Shown here in pieces: positions 17,193 to 26,607 of a stretch of DNA of 64,000 bases; the first letter of the stretch is position 1; each line of letters begins with the position of its first letter. The DNA comes from Dasania phycosphaerae (GTDB taxonomy: Bacteria > Pseudomonadota > Gammaproteobacteria > Pseudomonadales > Dasaniaceae). Below the pieces are notes generated by a model, which had not been told where the DNA came from, made no database searches, and saw nothing but the letters and a program-made list of their open reading frames with translations. The stretch spans positions 1-64,000 of the forward strand of contig NZ_JAPTGG010000009.1 of NCBI RefSeq assembly GCF_026891035.1, read 5' to 3'. The position numbers were made by a program, and so were the translations under genes.

Positions 17193-18206
17193 TCAACAAC
17201 AGCAAATGTTTTCTTTTTTAGCCATAATAGCCCAAAGCATTCTTGCTTGCTTTGCCGCGTAAGCCACTGCTACAACGTTGTCAGGTTTGTTTTTTCTGAG
17301 TTTCTCTATCCATTCGGTGTGAGCCCCCCTTCCTTTGGTAGACATTAACATTACCGTTCTTGCGCCATGCACCAATAATGTCCGAAGATATATATCACCT
17401 TTCTTCGTGATTCGGCCTAACTTTGATTTTCCACCAGATGAGTATTGCCTTGGCACCAAACCCAGCCATGCTGAAAATTGCCTACCATTCTTAAACGTTC
17501 TTGTATCTCCAGTTGTAGCCACCACTGCCGAAGCTGTTAGTGCGCCAATGCCATCCATTTTCAGTAACTCTTTAGAAACAGGATTAGAACGCGCCCATCG
17601 CTCGATTATTTTGTCAAATTGTGCAATTCGATCTTCTTCTCTCAATACCGCTGCATAGAGGTCATGTATGATCTCTGCTAGTAGAGGGGAAAGACGTCCT
17701 TCTCCTAATACCACAGACAGTTCTTTTTTACATTTCGCTCGTCCCTGGCTGAATACATAACCAAATTCTGCTAAGTGCCCTCTGATTTGATTCATTAACG
17801 CTGTTCTCGTAGAGATGCTTTTTGAGCGCACTCTATGCACTACGAGTATTTCTTGTTGGGCCTCTGTTTTAATGGCAACAAACCTAGCATTAGGCCTGCC
17901 TATAGCTTCACAAATTGCGGCAGCATCGTTTAAATCATTCTTCTCCTTAATCAGGTAAGGTTTAACGTATTTTGGGGCTATTAGATGTACATTATGCCCT
18001 AGTTTGCTTAATTCTCTTCCCCAATAATTACTGCTACCACATGACTCAATACCGATTGTTGCAGGAGGTAACTGTGCAAAAAATCTGAGCATGCTCTGGC
18101 GCTTTAACTTTTTCTTTAAGGAGTTATTACCATACTGGTCGACGCCGTAAGCGACAAAAATGTTTTTAGCAATATCTAACCCTATACGAACTGTTGCGTT
18201 TTTCAT
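17193..18206 (-). CDS. IS110-family transposase (DEDD recombinase)
   Basis: The 337-residue enzyme has an N-terminal RuvC-like DEDD domain (IGLDIAKN with Asp, IGIESCGSSNYW with Glu, KNDLNDAAAICEA with two Asp) and a C-terminal Transposase_20 domain (LLKMDGIGALTASAV, then RQYSSGGKSKLGRITKKG, which holds the catalytic Ser). ATG 18206 follows AAGGAGAAGG and is preferred over 18236. The reading frame is complete, so the element may still be active. It is read against the hydrogenase operon. Known relatives are guided by a structured RNA from the element itself. Confidence 0.93.
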   Translation of the reverse strand: MKNATVRIGLDIAKNIFVAYGVDQYGNNSLKKKLKRQSMLRFFAQLPPATIGIESCGSSNYWGRELSKLGHNVHLIAPKYVKPYLIKEKNDLNDAAAICEAIGRPNARFVAIKTEAQQEILVVHRVRSKSISTRTALMNQIRGHLAEFGYVFSQGRAKCKKELSVVLGEGRLSPLLAEIIHDLYAAVLREEDRIAQFDKIIERWARSNPVSKELLKMDGIGALTASAVVATTGDTRTFKNGRQFSAWLGLVPRQYSSGGKSKLGRITKKGDIYLRTLLVHGARTVMLMSTKGRGAHTEWIEKLRKNKPDNVVAVAYAAKQARMLWAIMAKKENICCC

Positions 18207-18925
18207 GATTCCTTCTCCTTTCAGAGTGACACTCAAAGGGTAGACGCTGAAGGTAGAGGAGAGTCCATGTCATTATTCGTGGCTAAAGAGTCCCCGTTGG
18301 CGGGGCAAGCCGATGGAGGTGGGTCCCTTGGCTCGGGTACTGATGATGTATGCCACCGGCGATGCGCAGGCCAGAGAATTGGTTGACAGCTCGTTAAGCC
18401 TGCTGAAGCTGGATCAGCGCGCGCTGTTTTCAACTTTGGGCCGCACATTGGCGCGCGCGTTAGAAACGAAAATCCTGTGTGACAATCTGCAGAGCTGGTA
18501 TGACCGTTTGGTCGCCAACATTAAACAGGGTGACACCCGAACCTTCAATGAGCGGTATTTTGATCCTGCTTATTGGCCTAAGGAAGGCAAAGGTATTGGC
18601 ATCATGGAAGCCCCACGGGGGGCACTCGGTCATTGGATCGTGATGAAAGACGGCCTGATCGATAACTACCAATGTGTGGTGCCAACCACATGGAATGCGG
18701 GTCCGCGTGACCCCAATGGGCAGACGGGAGCCTATGAGGCTGCGTTGCAAGATAACCATACCTTGGTCGATCAAGCACAGCCGCTCGAAATTTTACGTAC
18801 CTTGCACAGTTTTGATCCGTGTTTAGCGTGTGCGGTTCACCTGATGGACGCACACGGCAATGAGCAACTAAAAGTCAAAATCCGATGAATTTGGCTGTCC
18901 CACAAACAACACTTTGGAGAATGAA

Positions 18926-19150
18926 ATGGACAATATAACGACCCGTCGACAGGCACAAAAAAGCCTTGGTCGTCTCTATCTATTACTAGGTATCAGTGGT
19001 CTGTTGCCGGCTGTGTTTGCGCATGTTGGCCCTGTCGGCGAACACATTCATTATGCCGGGGCGGCGCTTCACACTTTAGTGCTGATAGCGCTCGCTGTGG
19101 CAACACTTGTGTCGACGGGTCTGTACTTAACCCGTAAAAGAACACCGTAG
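18926..19150 (+). CDS. Small two-helix membrane protein between hynL and hypC
   Basis: The 74-residue protein has a charged start and two hydrophobic segments (LYLLLGISGLLPAVFAHV and LHTLVLIALAVATLVSTGLYL). His residues lie between and inside them (HVGPVGEHIHYAGAALH). GGAGAA before ATG 18926 sets the start; TTG 18914 is upstream in frame. It could anchor the hydrogenase to the membrane or bind heme, which would make sense because the small subunit lacks its usual C-terminal anchor. I do not recognise the family and the role is inferred from position. Confidence 0.65.
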   Translation: MDNITTRRQAQKSLGRLYLLLGISGLLPAVFAHVGPVGEHIHYAGAALHTLVLIALAVATLVSTGLYLTRKRTP

Positions 19151-19159
19151 GGGAATGCG

Positions 19160-19387
19160 ATGTGCTTGTCCATACCCATGCAAATCGTCGACATTGACGG
19201 GTTAACCGCGCAGTGTACTGCCAAAGGTGTCAATCGTTCAGTCAGCCTGTTTTTGCTGCAAGATACGCCGTTGGTAGAAGGCGACTATGTCATGGTGCAT
19301 GTGGGGTATGCGCTTGAACGTATTTCCCTGGAAGACGCCCAAGTCACCTGGGCGTTACTGGATGATATGGTTTCAGCAGATGCATGA
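19160..19387 (+). CDS. hypC: Hydrogenase assembly chaperone HypC
   Basis: This 75-residue protein starts MCLSIPMQIV, with the essential N-terminal Cys2 of HypC/HupF, and has the conserved GDYVMVHVGYALERIS segment. It carries the Fe(CN)2CO unit with HypD and delivers it to the large subunit. It overlaps hypA by 8 bp. The order here (C-A-B-D-F-E) differs from the E. coli hypABCDE order. Confidence 0.95.
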   Translation: MCLSIPMQIVDIDGLTAQCTAKGVNRSVSLFLLQDTPLVEGDYVMVHVGYALERISLEDAQVTWALLDDMVSADA

Positions 19388-19769
19388 GTTCAGTATTTGC
19401 CAGAGTGTGCTTGAGCAAGTTGAACAGATAACCCGGCGTCATCATGCCCGGCGCGTAACGCGTATCGTACTCAGCGTGGGCCCGCTGTCCGGGGTGGTTG
19501 ACGTACTGCTACAACGAGCCTTTGACGCATTGCGCCTTGGCAGTGTGGCTGAAACGGCTGTTCTGGATATTCACACACCAGCAGTCATTGTGGCGTGCCC
19601 GTCGTGTAAAAAAGAGTCCCGCGTACCGACTAACCGATTACTCTGCCCACACTGCCAACAATGGCAGACAACGTTGGTCAGCGGAGATGAGCTGGTGTTA
19701 TTGCGCATTGAATTTGCCCCTAACACCTTGTCTGACAATGGTCATTCTGTGGAGAACGAACATGTGTAA
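19380..19769 (+). CDS. hypA: Nickel-insertion protein HypA
   Basis: This 129-residue protein begins MHEFSICQSVLEQVEQ; the N-terminal His2 and Glu3 bind nickel in this family. The zinc-binding site has two Cys pairs (VACPSCKKE and LLCPHCQQ). ATG 19380 is inside the end of hypC and gives the canonical MHE start. The protein takes nickel from HypB and passes it to the large subunit. It overlaps hypB by 8 bp. Confidence 0.94.
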   Translation: MHEFSICQSVLEQVEQITRRHHARRVTRIVLSVGPLSGVVDVLLQRAFDALRLGSVAETAVLDIHTPAVIVACPSCKKESRVPTNRLLCPHCQQWQTTLVSGDELVLLRIEFAPNTLSDNGHSVENEHV

Positions 19770-20544
19770 CACCTGTGGTTGTGATGCCAACGATCATCAA
19801 CACAAACATCATGCGCCTTCAGCATCGGTTCCGGAGAGTTCGGAGTTGTATACCGCTATTCTGCAACCTGACGAGATCGTAGCAGCCAGGAATCGGCAGC
19901 AGTTCGAGCATCACCGAGTGCTGGTAGTGAATCTGATGTCGTCGCCGGGCAGCGGCAAAACCCAGCTGATCGAACAGACTATCCAGACACTGAACGATGA
20001 AATTACAATCGCCGTTATTGAAGGGGACCTGGACACCGAAAACGATGCCCTGCGCATTCGTCGCCATGGCGTTCAAGCCGAGCAAATCACCACTGGCACA
20101 GCCTGCCACCTGGATGCGGCGATGATTGAAACCGTATTGCCGAAGTTCTCACTCGATACCATTGATATTCTCTTTATTGAAAATGTCGGTAATTTGATTT
20201 GCCCGGCCTGTTTTGATCTGGGCCAGGATGCCAACGTGGTGTTGTTATCGGTACCCGAAGGGGATGATAAGCCGGAAAAATACCCGGTCATGTTTCGCGC
20301 CGCTGATCTGATGCTGATCACCAAAACGGACTACCTGCCCGTCGCGACGGCATTTTCAATCCACCGGGCGACGCAGTCATTTCGAAACGTAGGTGGTCGA
20401 GCCCCTGTGCAGGAACTGGCGGCGCCGTTGGATAGAGGGGTGTCAGCATGGATTGACTGGCTGTTGAGCGCCTATGCACAGAAATTCACTGCACTATCCA
20501 CCCCATCACCCTCGGAGACCGCTGATGCGCCGCCAAAGTGTTGA
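19762..20544 (+). CDS. hypB: GTPase/nickel chaperone HypB
   Basis: This 260-residue SIMIBI-class GTPase has the N-terminal MCNTCGC metal motif, a short His-rich stretch (DHQHKHH), a P-loop (SSPGSGKT), EGDLDTEND, and the nickel site region GTACHLDA with ENVGNLICPACFDLG. It supplies nickel to HypA at the cost of GTP. ATG 19762 gives the standard MCxxCGC start, although the frame is open much further upstream. The C-terminus overlaps hypD by 20 bp. Confidence 0.95.
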   Translation: MCNTCGCDANDHQHKHHAPSASVPESSELYTAILQPDEIVAARNRQQFEHHRVLVVNLMSSPGSGKTQLIEQTIQTLNDEITIAVIEGDLDTENDALRIRRHGVQAEQITTGTACHLDAAMIETVLPKFSLDTIDILFIENVGNLICPACFDLGQDANVVLLSVPEGDDKPEKYPVMFRAADLMLITKTDYLPVATAFSIHRATQSFRNVGGRAPVQELAAPLDRGVSAWIDWLLSAYAQKFTALSTPSPSETADAPPKC

Positions 20545-21649
20545 AACATTAATAGCAGGGCTTGATGCGATGCATCCCGAGCGCCCCTTTCGGGTAATGA
20601 ATGTCTGTGGTGGGCATGAACGGAGCATCACCCAGGCAGGGCTGCGTAGTCTGTTGGATAAGCATATCGAACTGATTCCCGGACCAGGATGCCCGGTATG
20701 CATTTGTCCTGAAGAGGACATTGCGCAAGCAATCCACCTGGCGTTAAACGAACAGGTTATCCTGCTGAGTTTTGGCGATATGTTGCGGGTACCCGTTTTT
20801 TCACACACCGAAGGGCCACGGTCATTGTTAGCAGCAAGAAGCCAAGGGGCGGATGTCCGACCGGTGGCAAGCCCGCTGGATGCGGTGGCCATCGCACGTG
20901 CGAACGTCACACAACAGGTCGTGTTTTTTGCCGCAGGGTTTGAAACGACCATGGCACCGGTGGCGGCGATGGTGGCCGAAGGTGTGCCGGATAACTTAAC
21001 CGTGTTGCTGTCGGGTCGATTAACCTGGCCTGCGGTCGCCATGCTGTTGAGCAATGACGAACAGGCCTTCGACGCACTGATTGCGCCGGGGCACGTTGCC
21101 ACGATCATGGGCTCGGACGAATGGGCTTTTGTAGCCGAACAGCATGGGCTGCCCACAGCCATTGCCGGCTTTCATGGTGAAAGTGTGCTTGCGGCACTGC
21201 AATGTCTCTTGCAACAACGCTCTGACAATCGCGCACAGCTAGTGAATTGTTACCCCGAAGTGGTAAAACCGCAGGGCAATACCCAAGCGCAGCAATTACT
21301 GCGTGAAGTGATGGTGGTATCAGCGGCGAACTGGCGGGGGATTGGTGTCGTGGAGGACTCTGGATTTACCCTGCGCCCTGAATTCGCCACTGTTAATGCC
21401 CGTGTGCGGTTTTCCGAACTCACTGACCAAAGCAGTTTTACCCCGTTAGCTCCTCCGGCAGGGGCGCGCTGCGCTGATGTGGTACTGGGACGGTTATACC
21501 CGGATCAATGCCCGCTATTTGGCAACGAGTGTACGCCCAGGCACCCGATTGGCCCTTGTATGGTCTCGGATGAGGGAGCTTGCCGGATATGGATGAGTAG
21601 TGGCATGCGCAGTGTTGATGAGTCCAAGCCAACACCGGAAGGGGTTTAA
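20525..21649 (+). CDS. hypD: Hydrogenase Fe-ligand assembly protein HypD
   Basis: This 374-residue protein has the HypD signatures VMNVCGGHERSI, GPGCPVCICPEEDI, FFAAGFETTMAP and, near the end, CTPRHPIGPCMVSDEGACRIW with the [4Fe-4S]-binding Cys residues. With HypC it builds the cyanide/CO-bearing iron. ATG 20525 lies inside the hypB end and gives a normal length. No lesion is visible. Confidence 0.95.
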   Translation: MRRQSVETLIAGLDAMHPERPFRVMNVCGGHERSITQAGLRSLLDKHIELIPGPGCPVCICPEEDIAQAIHLALNEQVILLSFGDMLRVPVFSHTEGPRSLLAARSQGADVRPVASPLDAVAIARANVTQQVVFFAAGFETTMAPVAAMVAEGVPDNLTVLLSGRLTWPAVAMLLSNDEQAFDALIAPGHVATIMGSDEWAFVAEQHGLPTAIAGFHGESVLAALQCLLQQRSDNRAQLVNCYPEVVKPQGNTQAQQLLREVMVVSAANWRGIGVVEDSGFTLRPEFATVNARVRFSELTDQSSFTPLAPPAGARCADVVLGRLYPDQCPLFGNECTPRHPIGPCMVSDEGACRIWMSSGMRSVDESKPTPEGV

Positions 21650-21650
21650 C

Positions 21651-23993
21651 GTGACGTTGCAAACCATCGTGTCACCGCTGATCCCTCAGCCTGCTGATAG
21701 TGCGGCTCAATTGGCATGTTTTATGGGTATCGTACAGGGGGTAGGGTTTCGGCCGTTTGTGTATCGTCTGGCCATTGGCTACGGGTTGACCGGGTGGGTG
21801 CAAAATCGGGTGGGCGCTGTCTATGTCCATGTCGAGGGTGATCGTGCTTGTCTGAACACGTTTTTTCAAGAAATTGTCGTTAACGCGCCAGGTCATGCGT
21901 CACCCTTGCTGCACACGCTTCAGGACGTACCCGTTCGTCATTATGACAACTTTGCGGTGTTGAGAAGCGCGAGTGAATCCCATGGCCCCATTACTGTGCC
22001 TCAGGATACCTACCTGTGCACCGCTTGTATTAGCGAGTTCAACACGCCTGAAAATCCGCGTTATCAGTATCCTTTTATTAACTGTAGTCATTGTGGTCCG
22101 CGTTATTCCATTATTACCGGGATGCCTTATGACCGATCCAATACGTCAATGACCGCTTTTTCCCTGTGTACACGTTGTGAGGCAGAATACAGTGACCCGA
22201 CTAATCGCCGTTTTCATGCTGAACCCATTGCCTGTCCGACCTGTGGTCCGAAGCTAACGGTCAAGGATCATACTGGCCATGATCTTGGTGTGGAAAGCAC
22301 ATCGGTGGTGTCTTTTATCGCTGAACAACTCACCGCTGGTGCCATTGTCGCGATGAAAAGTGTTGGTGGCTACCATTTATTGTGTGATGCCACCAATGAC
22401 ACGGTCGTGAGGCAATTGCGTTTGAAAAAAAACAGATTGCATAAGCCGTTTGCTGTGATGTATCCCGAGCCACAGGGCAACGCTGTCTCTACGATGTTGG
22501 CATCCGATGTCTCGTTTACTGACGACGAGTGGCGCACACTTTGCAGCGATAGCCGTCCCGTCGTCCTGTTGCCTAAACGGGCATCATCACTACTTGCTGA
22601 CGATGTAGCGCCAGCGCTTGCCTGCCACGGCGTTATGCTGCCTTGCAGTGCACTGCACCGATCGGTGTTGGATATGGTTAACCGTCCCCTTATCGCGACC
22701 TCTGCCAATCTTAGCGGTGAGCCAGTCGTTATCAATGAGCAAGCGGCGCACAAAAAGCTGCGTGGCATTGCCGATTATTATGTGCATCACGATCGCCCGA
22801 TAGTGCGGCCTCTTGATGACAGCGTAATAAAAACGTCAGCCGGTGCATTGCGCCCAATACGGATTGGGCGGGGAATCGCTCCTCTGGAATTGACCTTGCC
22901 GGTGGCCATTGACCGGCCAACCCTCGCCGTCGGTGCACACCAGAAAAATACGGTATCGCTCGCCTGGAATGACCGCTTGGTGGTATCACCACACATAGGT
23001 GATTTGACGTCAGTGGCCAGTCAACAGCTGTTTGATGAAACCATTACCGATCTGCAGCGATTGTATGGAGTCTGTGCTGAAGTGGTGGTTTGCGATAAGC
23101 ATTCCGGCTATGCCTCCACTCGATGGGCGGAATGCTCTGGCCTGGACGTAATGCGTGTCCAGCATCATGAGGCTCATGCATCGGCCTGGGCATTTGAATA
23201 CGGCGTGACCGAGGCCAGTGTTGTATTTGTTTGGGATGGTGTTGGGCTGGGTAACGACGGTCATTTGTGGGGAGGCGAAGTGTTTTATGGTACCCCCGGG
23301 CACTGGCGCAGAATGGTCTCCTTCAAACCCTTTACACTTCAAGGCGCTGAGCAAGCAGGACGAGCGCCATGGCGAAGTGCAGCGGCGTTATGCTGGCAGG
23401 AAGGTGTGTTGTGGCCGGGGTTGGAACACTGCGATCCTGATGGATGGGTGCACCATGCCTGGCAACAGTCTATTAACTGTCATTCGTCGTCGTCCGCCGG
23501 CCGCTTGTTTGATGCCGCTGCAGCCTTCGGTTTGGCGGTGTACACGACCACGTATGAAGCGCAGGGACCGATGATGTTCGAGTCATTGGTTACAGACAAA
23601 CCTGCAACGATCTCACTACCGATAGTACCTGTCAACGATAGCTTTTGGCAGATTGATTGGGCCCCTTTATTGCCCCTGTTACTGGATACTCAGTGTTCCG
23701 CCAAGCACAAGGCAGAGATTTTTCATGCTTCGATGGCAGGTGTAGTCAGTGAGGTTATTGGGCTGTTGGGTCCCCATTTTCCCTTTGAGTGCGTGGGGCT
23801 TACTGGCGGAGTCTTTCAAAACCAGACGTTAGTGTCCTGGATACAGGACACCACGGAAGACCAGGTGTTCAAAATCACGCTACCCCAAGAATTACCCGTT
23901 AACGACGGGGCCATTAGCATTGGACAAATCGTTGAGCACATTGCCACATCCACATGTATGTGCAATGCCTTAACGACGGAGATGACAGAATGA
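21651..23993 (+). CDS. hypF: Carbamoyltransferase HypF
   Basis: The 780-residue protein has, in order: an acylphosphatase domain (GIVQGVGFRPFVYRLA), two zinc-finger motifs (CTACISEF...CSHCGPRYS and CTRCEAEY...CPTCGPKL), a YrdC-like domain (AMKSVGGYHLLCDA) and a Kae1-like domain (VQHHEAHA, VFVWDGVGLG, LTGGVFQN). It makes the thiocyanate on HypE from carbamoyl phosphate. I prefer GTG 21651, two bases after hypD and preceded by GAAGGGG, because upstream ATGs lie deep inside hypD. Confidence 0.94.
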   Translation: MTLQTIVSPLIPQPADSAAQLACFMGIVQGVGFRPFVYRLAIGYGLTGWVQNRVGAVYVHVEGDRACLNTFFQEIVVNAPGHASPLLHTLQDVPVRHYDNFAVLRSASESHGPITVPQDTYLCTACISEFNTPENPRYQYPFINCSHCGPRYSIITGMPYDRSNTSMTAFSLCTRCEAEYSDPTNRRFHAEPIACPTCGPKLTVKDHTGHDLGVESTSVVSFIAEQLTAGAIVAMKSVGGYHLLCDATNDTVVRQLRLKKNRLHKPFAVMYPEPQGNAVSTMLASDVSFTDDEWRTLCSDSRPVVLLPKRASSLLADDVAPALACHGVMLPCSALHRSVLDMVNRPLIATSANLSGEPVVINEQAAHKKLRGIADYYVHHDRPIVRPLDDSVIKTSAGALRPIRIGRGIAPLELTLPVAIDRPTLAVGAHQKNTVSLAWNDRLVVSPHIGDLTSVASQQLFDETITDLQRLYGVCAEVVVCDKHSGYASTRWAECSGLDVMRVQHHEAHASAWAFEYGVTEASVVFVWDGVGLGNDGHLWGGEVFYGTPGHWRRMVSFKPFTLQGAEQAGRAPWRSAAALCWQEGVLWPGLEHCDPDGWVHHAWQQSINCHSSSSAGRLFDAAAAFGLAVYTTTYEAQGPMMFESLVTDKPATISLPIVPVNDSFWQIDWAPLLPLLLDTQCSAKHKAEIFHASMAGVVSEVIGLLGPHFPFECVGLTGGVFQNQTLVSWIQDTTEDQVFKITLPQELPVNDGAISIGQIVEHIATSTCMCNALTTEMTE

Positions 23994-25006
23994 CAGAAGA
24001 ATACATTTCATTGGCACACGGCAACGGTGGTCGTCTGACGCGTGAATTGATAGACAAGGTATTTGTCCAATATGGCCAACACCCTTTGCTCGATACCGTA
24101 AACGATGCGGCCACGATGTCTCTGCCTAACCAGACGATTTGCATGACCACTGACAGCTTTACCGTACAACCGCTGGAATTCCCTGGGGGTAATGTAGGGT
24201 CTTTGGCTGTTCATGGTACCGTAAATGACCTATCGGTCAGCGGGGCAACTCCTTTGTATCTAAGCACCAGTTTTATTATTGAGGAAGGTGTCTCGATGGC
24301 GTGTCTGATTCGGGTGGTAAAGGCGATGGCAGAGGCTGCCCACAAAGCCAATGTCAGTATTGTGACCGGGGATACCAAAGTGGTGCCTAAGGGACAGGGT
24401 GGTGGTATTTATATCAACACTGCAGGGATTGGCCTAAAAAGGACTCATACCCAATTTGACATCAAGCGCCTATCTGCAGGCGATCATATTGTGGTCAGCG
24501 GACCGATTGGTGATCACGGCGTTGCTGTGCTACTGGCAAGAGACGAGTTTGGTTTGGACAGTCAGCTCATCTCTGACTGCGCATCTGTCTATCCATTCGT
24601 TGAAGCTATCGATACCATCGACGGCGTAAAATTCCTGCGTGACCCCACTCGTGGCGGAATTGCCATGGCTATGCACGAAATGGCACAAGCGACCAATTTA
24701 TCCATCCGATTAAATGAAGCAGCTATACCTTTGAGTGGGCAGGTTGAATCAGTTTGCAACATGCTTGGTTTCGATCCCTATTACCTGGCCTGTGAAGGGC
24801 GCGTTGTCGCCGTGGTAGCCCCGGAAGTGAGTGAAGAAGTAGTCAGGCGTTGGCAGGTCTGCGAACACGGGCAAAATGCAGCGACCATCGGTGAAGTGTT
24901 ACCCCGCCAAGAACAATATCACTGCCCTGTTAGTTTAGTCACCCACATCGGAGGCGAGCGGCTGTTGGATGAATTGGAGGATGATCCTCTGCCCCGTATC
25001 TGTTAG
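23990..25006 (+). CDS. hypE: Carbamoyl dehydratase HypE
   Basis: This 338-residue PurM/AIR-synthase-fold protein has LAHGNGGRLTRELI, TTDSFTVQPLEFPGG and LRDPTRGGIA. It ends in the family's C-terminal PRIC, whose Cys carries the thiocarbamate that becomes cyanide. ATG 23990 overlaps the hypF stop (ATGA). It closes the hyp operon. A 121-bp gap with no obvious terminator precedes gdhA. Confidence 0.95.
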   Translation: MTEEYISLAHGNGGRLTRELIDKVFVQYGQHPLLDTVNDAATMSLPNQTICMTTDSFTVQPLEFPGGNVGSLAVHGTVNDLSVSGATPLYLSTSFIIEEGVSMACLIRVVKAMAEAAHKANVSIVTGDTKVVPKGQGGGIYINTAGIGLKRTHTQFDIKRLSAGDHIVVSGPIGDHGVAVLLARDEFGLDSQLISDCASVYPFVEAIDTIDGVKFLRDPTRGGIAMAMHEMAQATNLSIRLNEAAIPLSGQVESVCNMLGFDPYYLACEGRVVAVVAPEVSEEVVRRWQVCEHGQNAATIGEVLPRQEQYHCPVSLVTHIGGERLLDELEDDPLPRIC

Positions 25007-25127
25007 CGAATCGATGATAAAAACGACAACCGTTTATTTCACGGATACCTTTATGTCTTAAATAGAGTACTTGTACACAGTAAATTCTATGAAATAGCAC
25101 TAATTCAGAGTTCTAAAAGAGTTGATT

Positions 25128-26492
25128 ATGAATAATTTAATAGCGCACGCGAACGAAAAAATTGAGATGTTTAACCAAGGTATTGTAGAAAGAAACCCCG
25201 CTGAATATGAATTTCATCAGGCTGTTAGAGAGTTTACTGAATCAGTGATTCCCTTTTTGATGAATCATGAAAAATACTCTGACGGTCATATATTGGAGCG
25301 TATGACTGAGCCTGACAGGATTGTGATTTTCAGGGTGTGCTGGGAAAACGATGAAGGCCATATCTGTTGCAACCGAGCGTGGCGTGTACAGTTTAATAAC
25401 TCAATTGGTCCCTATAAAGGCGGGTTGCGCTTTCACCCCAATGTATCCCAAGGTGTATTGAAGTTTTTGGGTTTTGAACAGGTCTACAAAAATGCGTTAA
25501 CAGGCTTGCCTATGGGCGGTGCGAAGGGCGGAAGTAACTTCGATCCAAAAGGAAAAAGTGATCGGGAAGTGATGCGTTTTTGTCAATCACTTATGACTGA
25601 GCTGTCTCGCCATATCGGTGAAGATACTGATATACCCGCTGGGGATATTGGTGTGGGGGCACGAGAAATAAGTTATTTATTTGGCCAATACAAGCGACTA
25701 AACAACCGATTTGTGGGTACATTGACGGGAAAGGGGCTTTCCTTTGGCGGCAGTTTAATCAGAGCCGAAGCGACAGGCTACGGCGTCGTCTATTTCACGC
25801 AACATGTTTTGCATCAACATGGTCAATCTTTTTCAGACAAGACTGCTGTCATTTCGGGTTCAGGTAATGTCGCCTTATTTTGTGCGGAAAAATTGATTCA
25901 TCTGGGGGTAAAGGTTGTCACACTGTCAGATTCCAGTGGTTTTATTCACGACCCTGATGGTATTGATCTTGAAAAACTACATTGGTTGAGAGAGTTAAAG
26001 TTCAACAAAAGGGGACGTATCAGTGAATATGCGCAGCAGTTCAGTACAGCCAAGTATTATCCGGACCAACGTCCCTGGGTCATTCCGGGGGATATGGCAT
26101 TTCCCTGTGCCACCCAAAATGAGCTGGACTTGAACGATGCAAAAGCACTGGTAAGCAACCATATTCTGGTCGTTGCTGAAGGGGCAAACATGCCCTGTAC
26201 ATTGGAAGCAGTGAGGTTTTTCGAAGAAAAAGAGGTGCTATTTGCACCTGCTAAAGCGGCTAACGCGGGCGGTGTTGCTGTTTCCGGGCTGGAGCAAAGT
26301 CAAAATTCACAACGGTTTGCGTGGTCTAGAGAAGAAGTTGATGAACGATTGCAGCAGATCATGGCACACATTCATAAACAATGTGTTGAATACGGTAAGG
26401 GAGAAGGCGATACCATTAACTACGTTAATGGTGCCAATATTGGGGGGTTTGTAAAAGTGGCTGAGGCAATGCTTGCGTATGGGATCGCATAA
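25128..26492 (+). CDS. gdhA: NADP-type glutamate dehydrogenase
   Basis: This 454-residue enzyme of the hexameric class interconverts glutamate and 2-oxoglutarate plus ammonia. Visible motifs are GPYKGGLRFHP, PMGGAKGGSNFDP (catalytic Lys), PAGDIGVG, ATGYGVVYF and the nucleotide-binding VISGSGNVA. The length matches E. coli GdhA (447). ATG 25128 is used; TTG 25122 is an alternative. Its presence beside hypE is not functionally linked to hydrogenase and may be incidental. Confidence 0.93.
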   Translation: MNNLIAHANEKIEMFNQGIVERNPAEYEFHQAVREFTESVIPFLMNHEKYSDGHILERMTEPDRIVIFRVCWENDEGHICCNRAWRVQFNNSIGPYKGGLRFHPNVSQGVLKFLGFEQVYKNALTGLPMGGAKGGSNFDPKGKSDREVMRFCQSLMTELSRHIGEDTDIPAGDIGVGAREISYLFGQYKRLNNRFVGTLTGKGLSFGGSLIRAEATGYGVVYFTQHVLHQHGQSFSDKTAVISGSGNVALFCAEKLIHLGVKVVTLSDSSGFIHDPDGIDLEKLHWLRELKFNKRGRISEYAQQFSTAKYYPDQRPWVIPGDMAFPCATQNELDLNDAKALVSNHILVVAEGANMPCTLEAVRFFEEKEVLFAPAKAANAGGVAVSGLEQSQNSQRFAWSREEVDERLQQIMAHIHKQCVEYGKGEGDTINYVNGANIGGFVKVAEAMLAYGIA

Positions 26493-26607
26493 TATTTTGT
26501 TAATCATTCTGTTGTTGATGTCCCAAAGGGCGAACCGTTTGGCGAGCATTTAATTATCAATAATCAAGATAGTTAGTAGTAAAAAATACAACAATGAGGG
26601 AAGCGTT

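Larger units (their letters stand above)
16968..18276 (-). mobile_element. IS110-family (IS1111-group-like) insertion sequence in hynL
   Basis: This is a 1309-bp element with one transposase on the minus strand. Near the ends are 13-bp perfect inverted repeats, ATGGACTCTCCTC (16970-16982) and its complement (18256-18268). They are subterminal: about 2 and 8 bases separate them from the junctions. Both junctions share TTAT (16964-16967 and 18273-18276), so the exact boundary can slide by four bases. There is no long target duplication. Subterminal repeats plus a long non-coding stretch downstream of the transposase fit the IS1111 group. Its removal restores the hydrogenase reading frame exactly. 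Confidence 0.88.
15639..18888 (+). pseudogene. hynL: [NiFe] hydrogenase large subunit, split by an insertion sequence
   Basis: The 5' part (15639-16967) has the N-terminal nickel-site motif RICGVCTLVH (residues 64-73). The 3' part (18277-18888) has the C-terminal DPCLACAVH, with the protease site after His 631. Joining base 16967 to 18277 gives continuous NSY-SWLKSPRW and a 646-residue protein with no frame change, so the insertion is the only lesion. Unusually, residues about 90-156 form an insertion rich in Met, His, Gly and Pro (for example DGMSMPHPAMGRG and GMKHGPPKGRGHAM) where homologues go almost directly to the PPNAQLIRNL helix. The product would be the catalytic subunit of a periplasmic uptake hydrogenase. 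As it stands the gene is broken. Confidence 0.92.
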
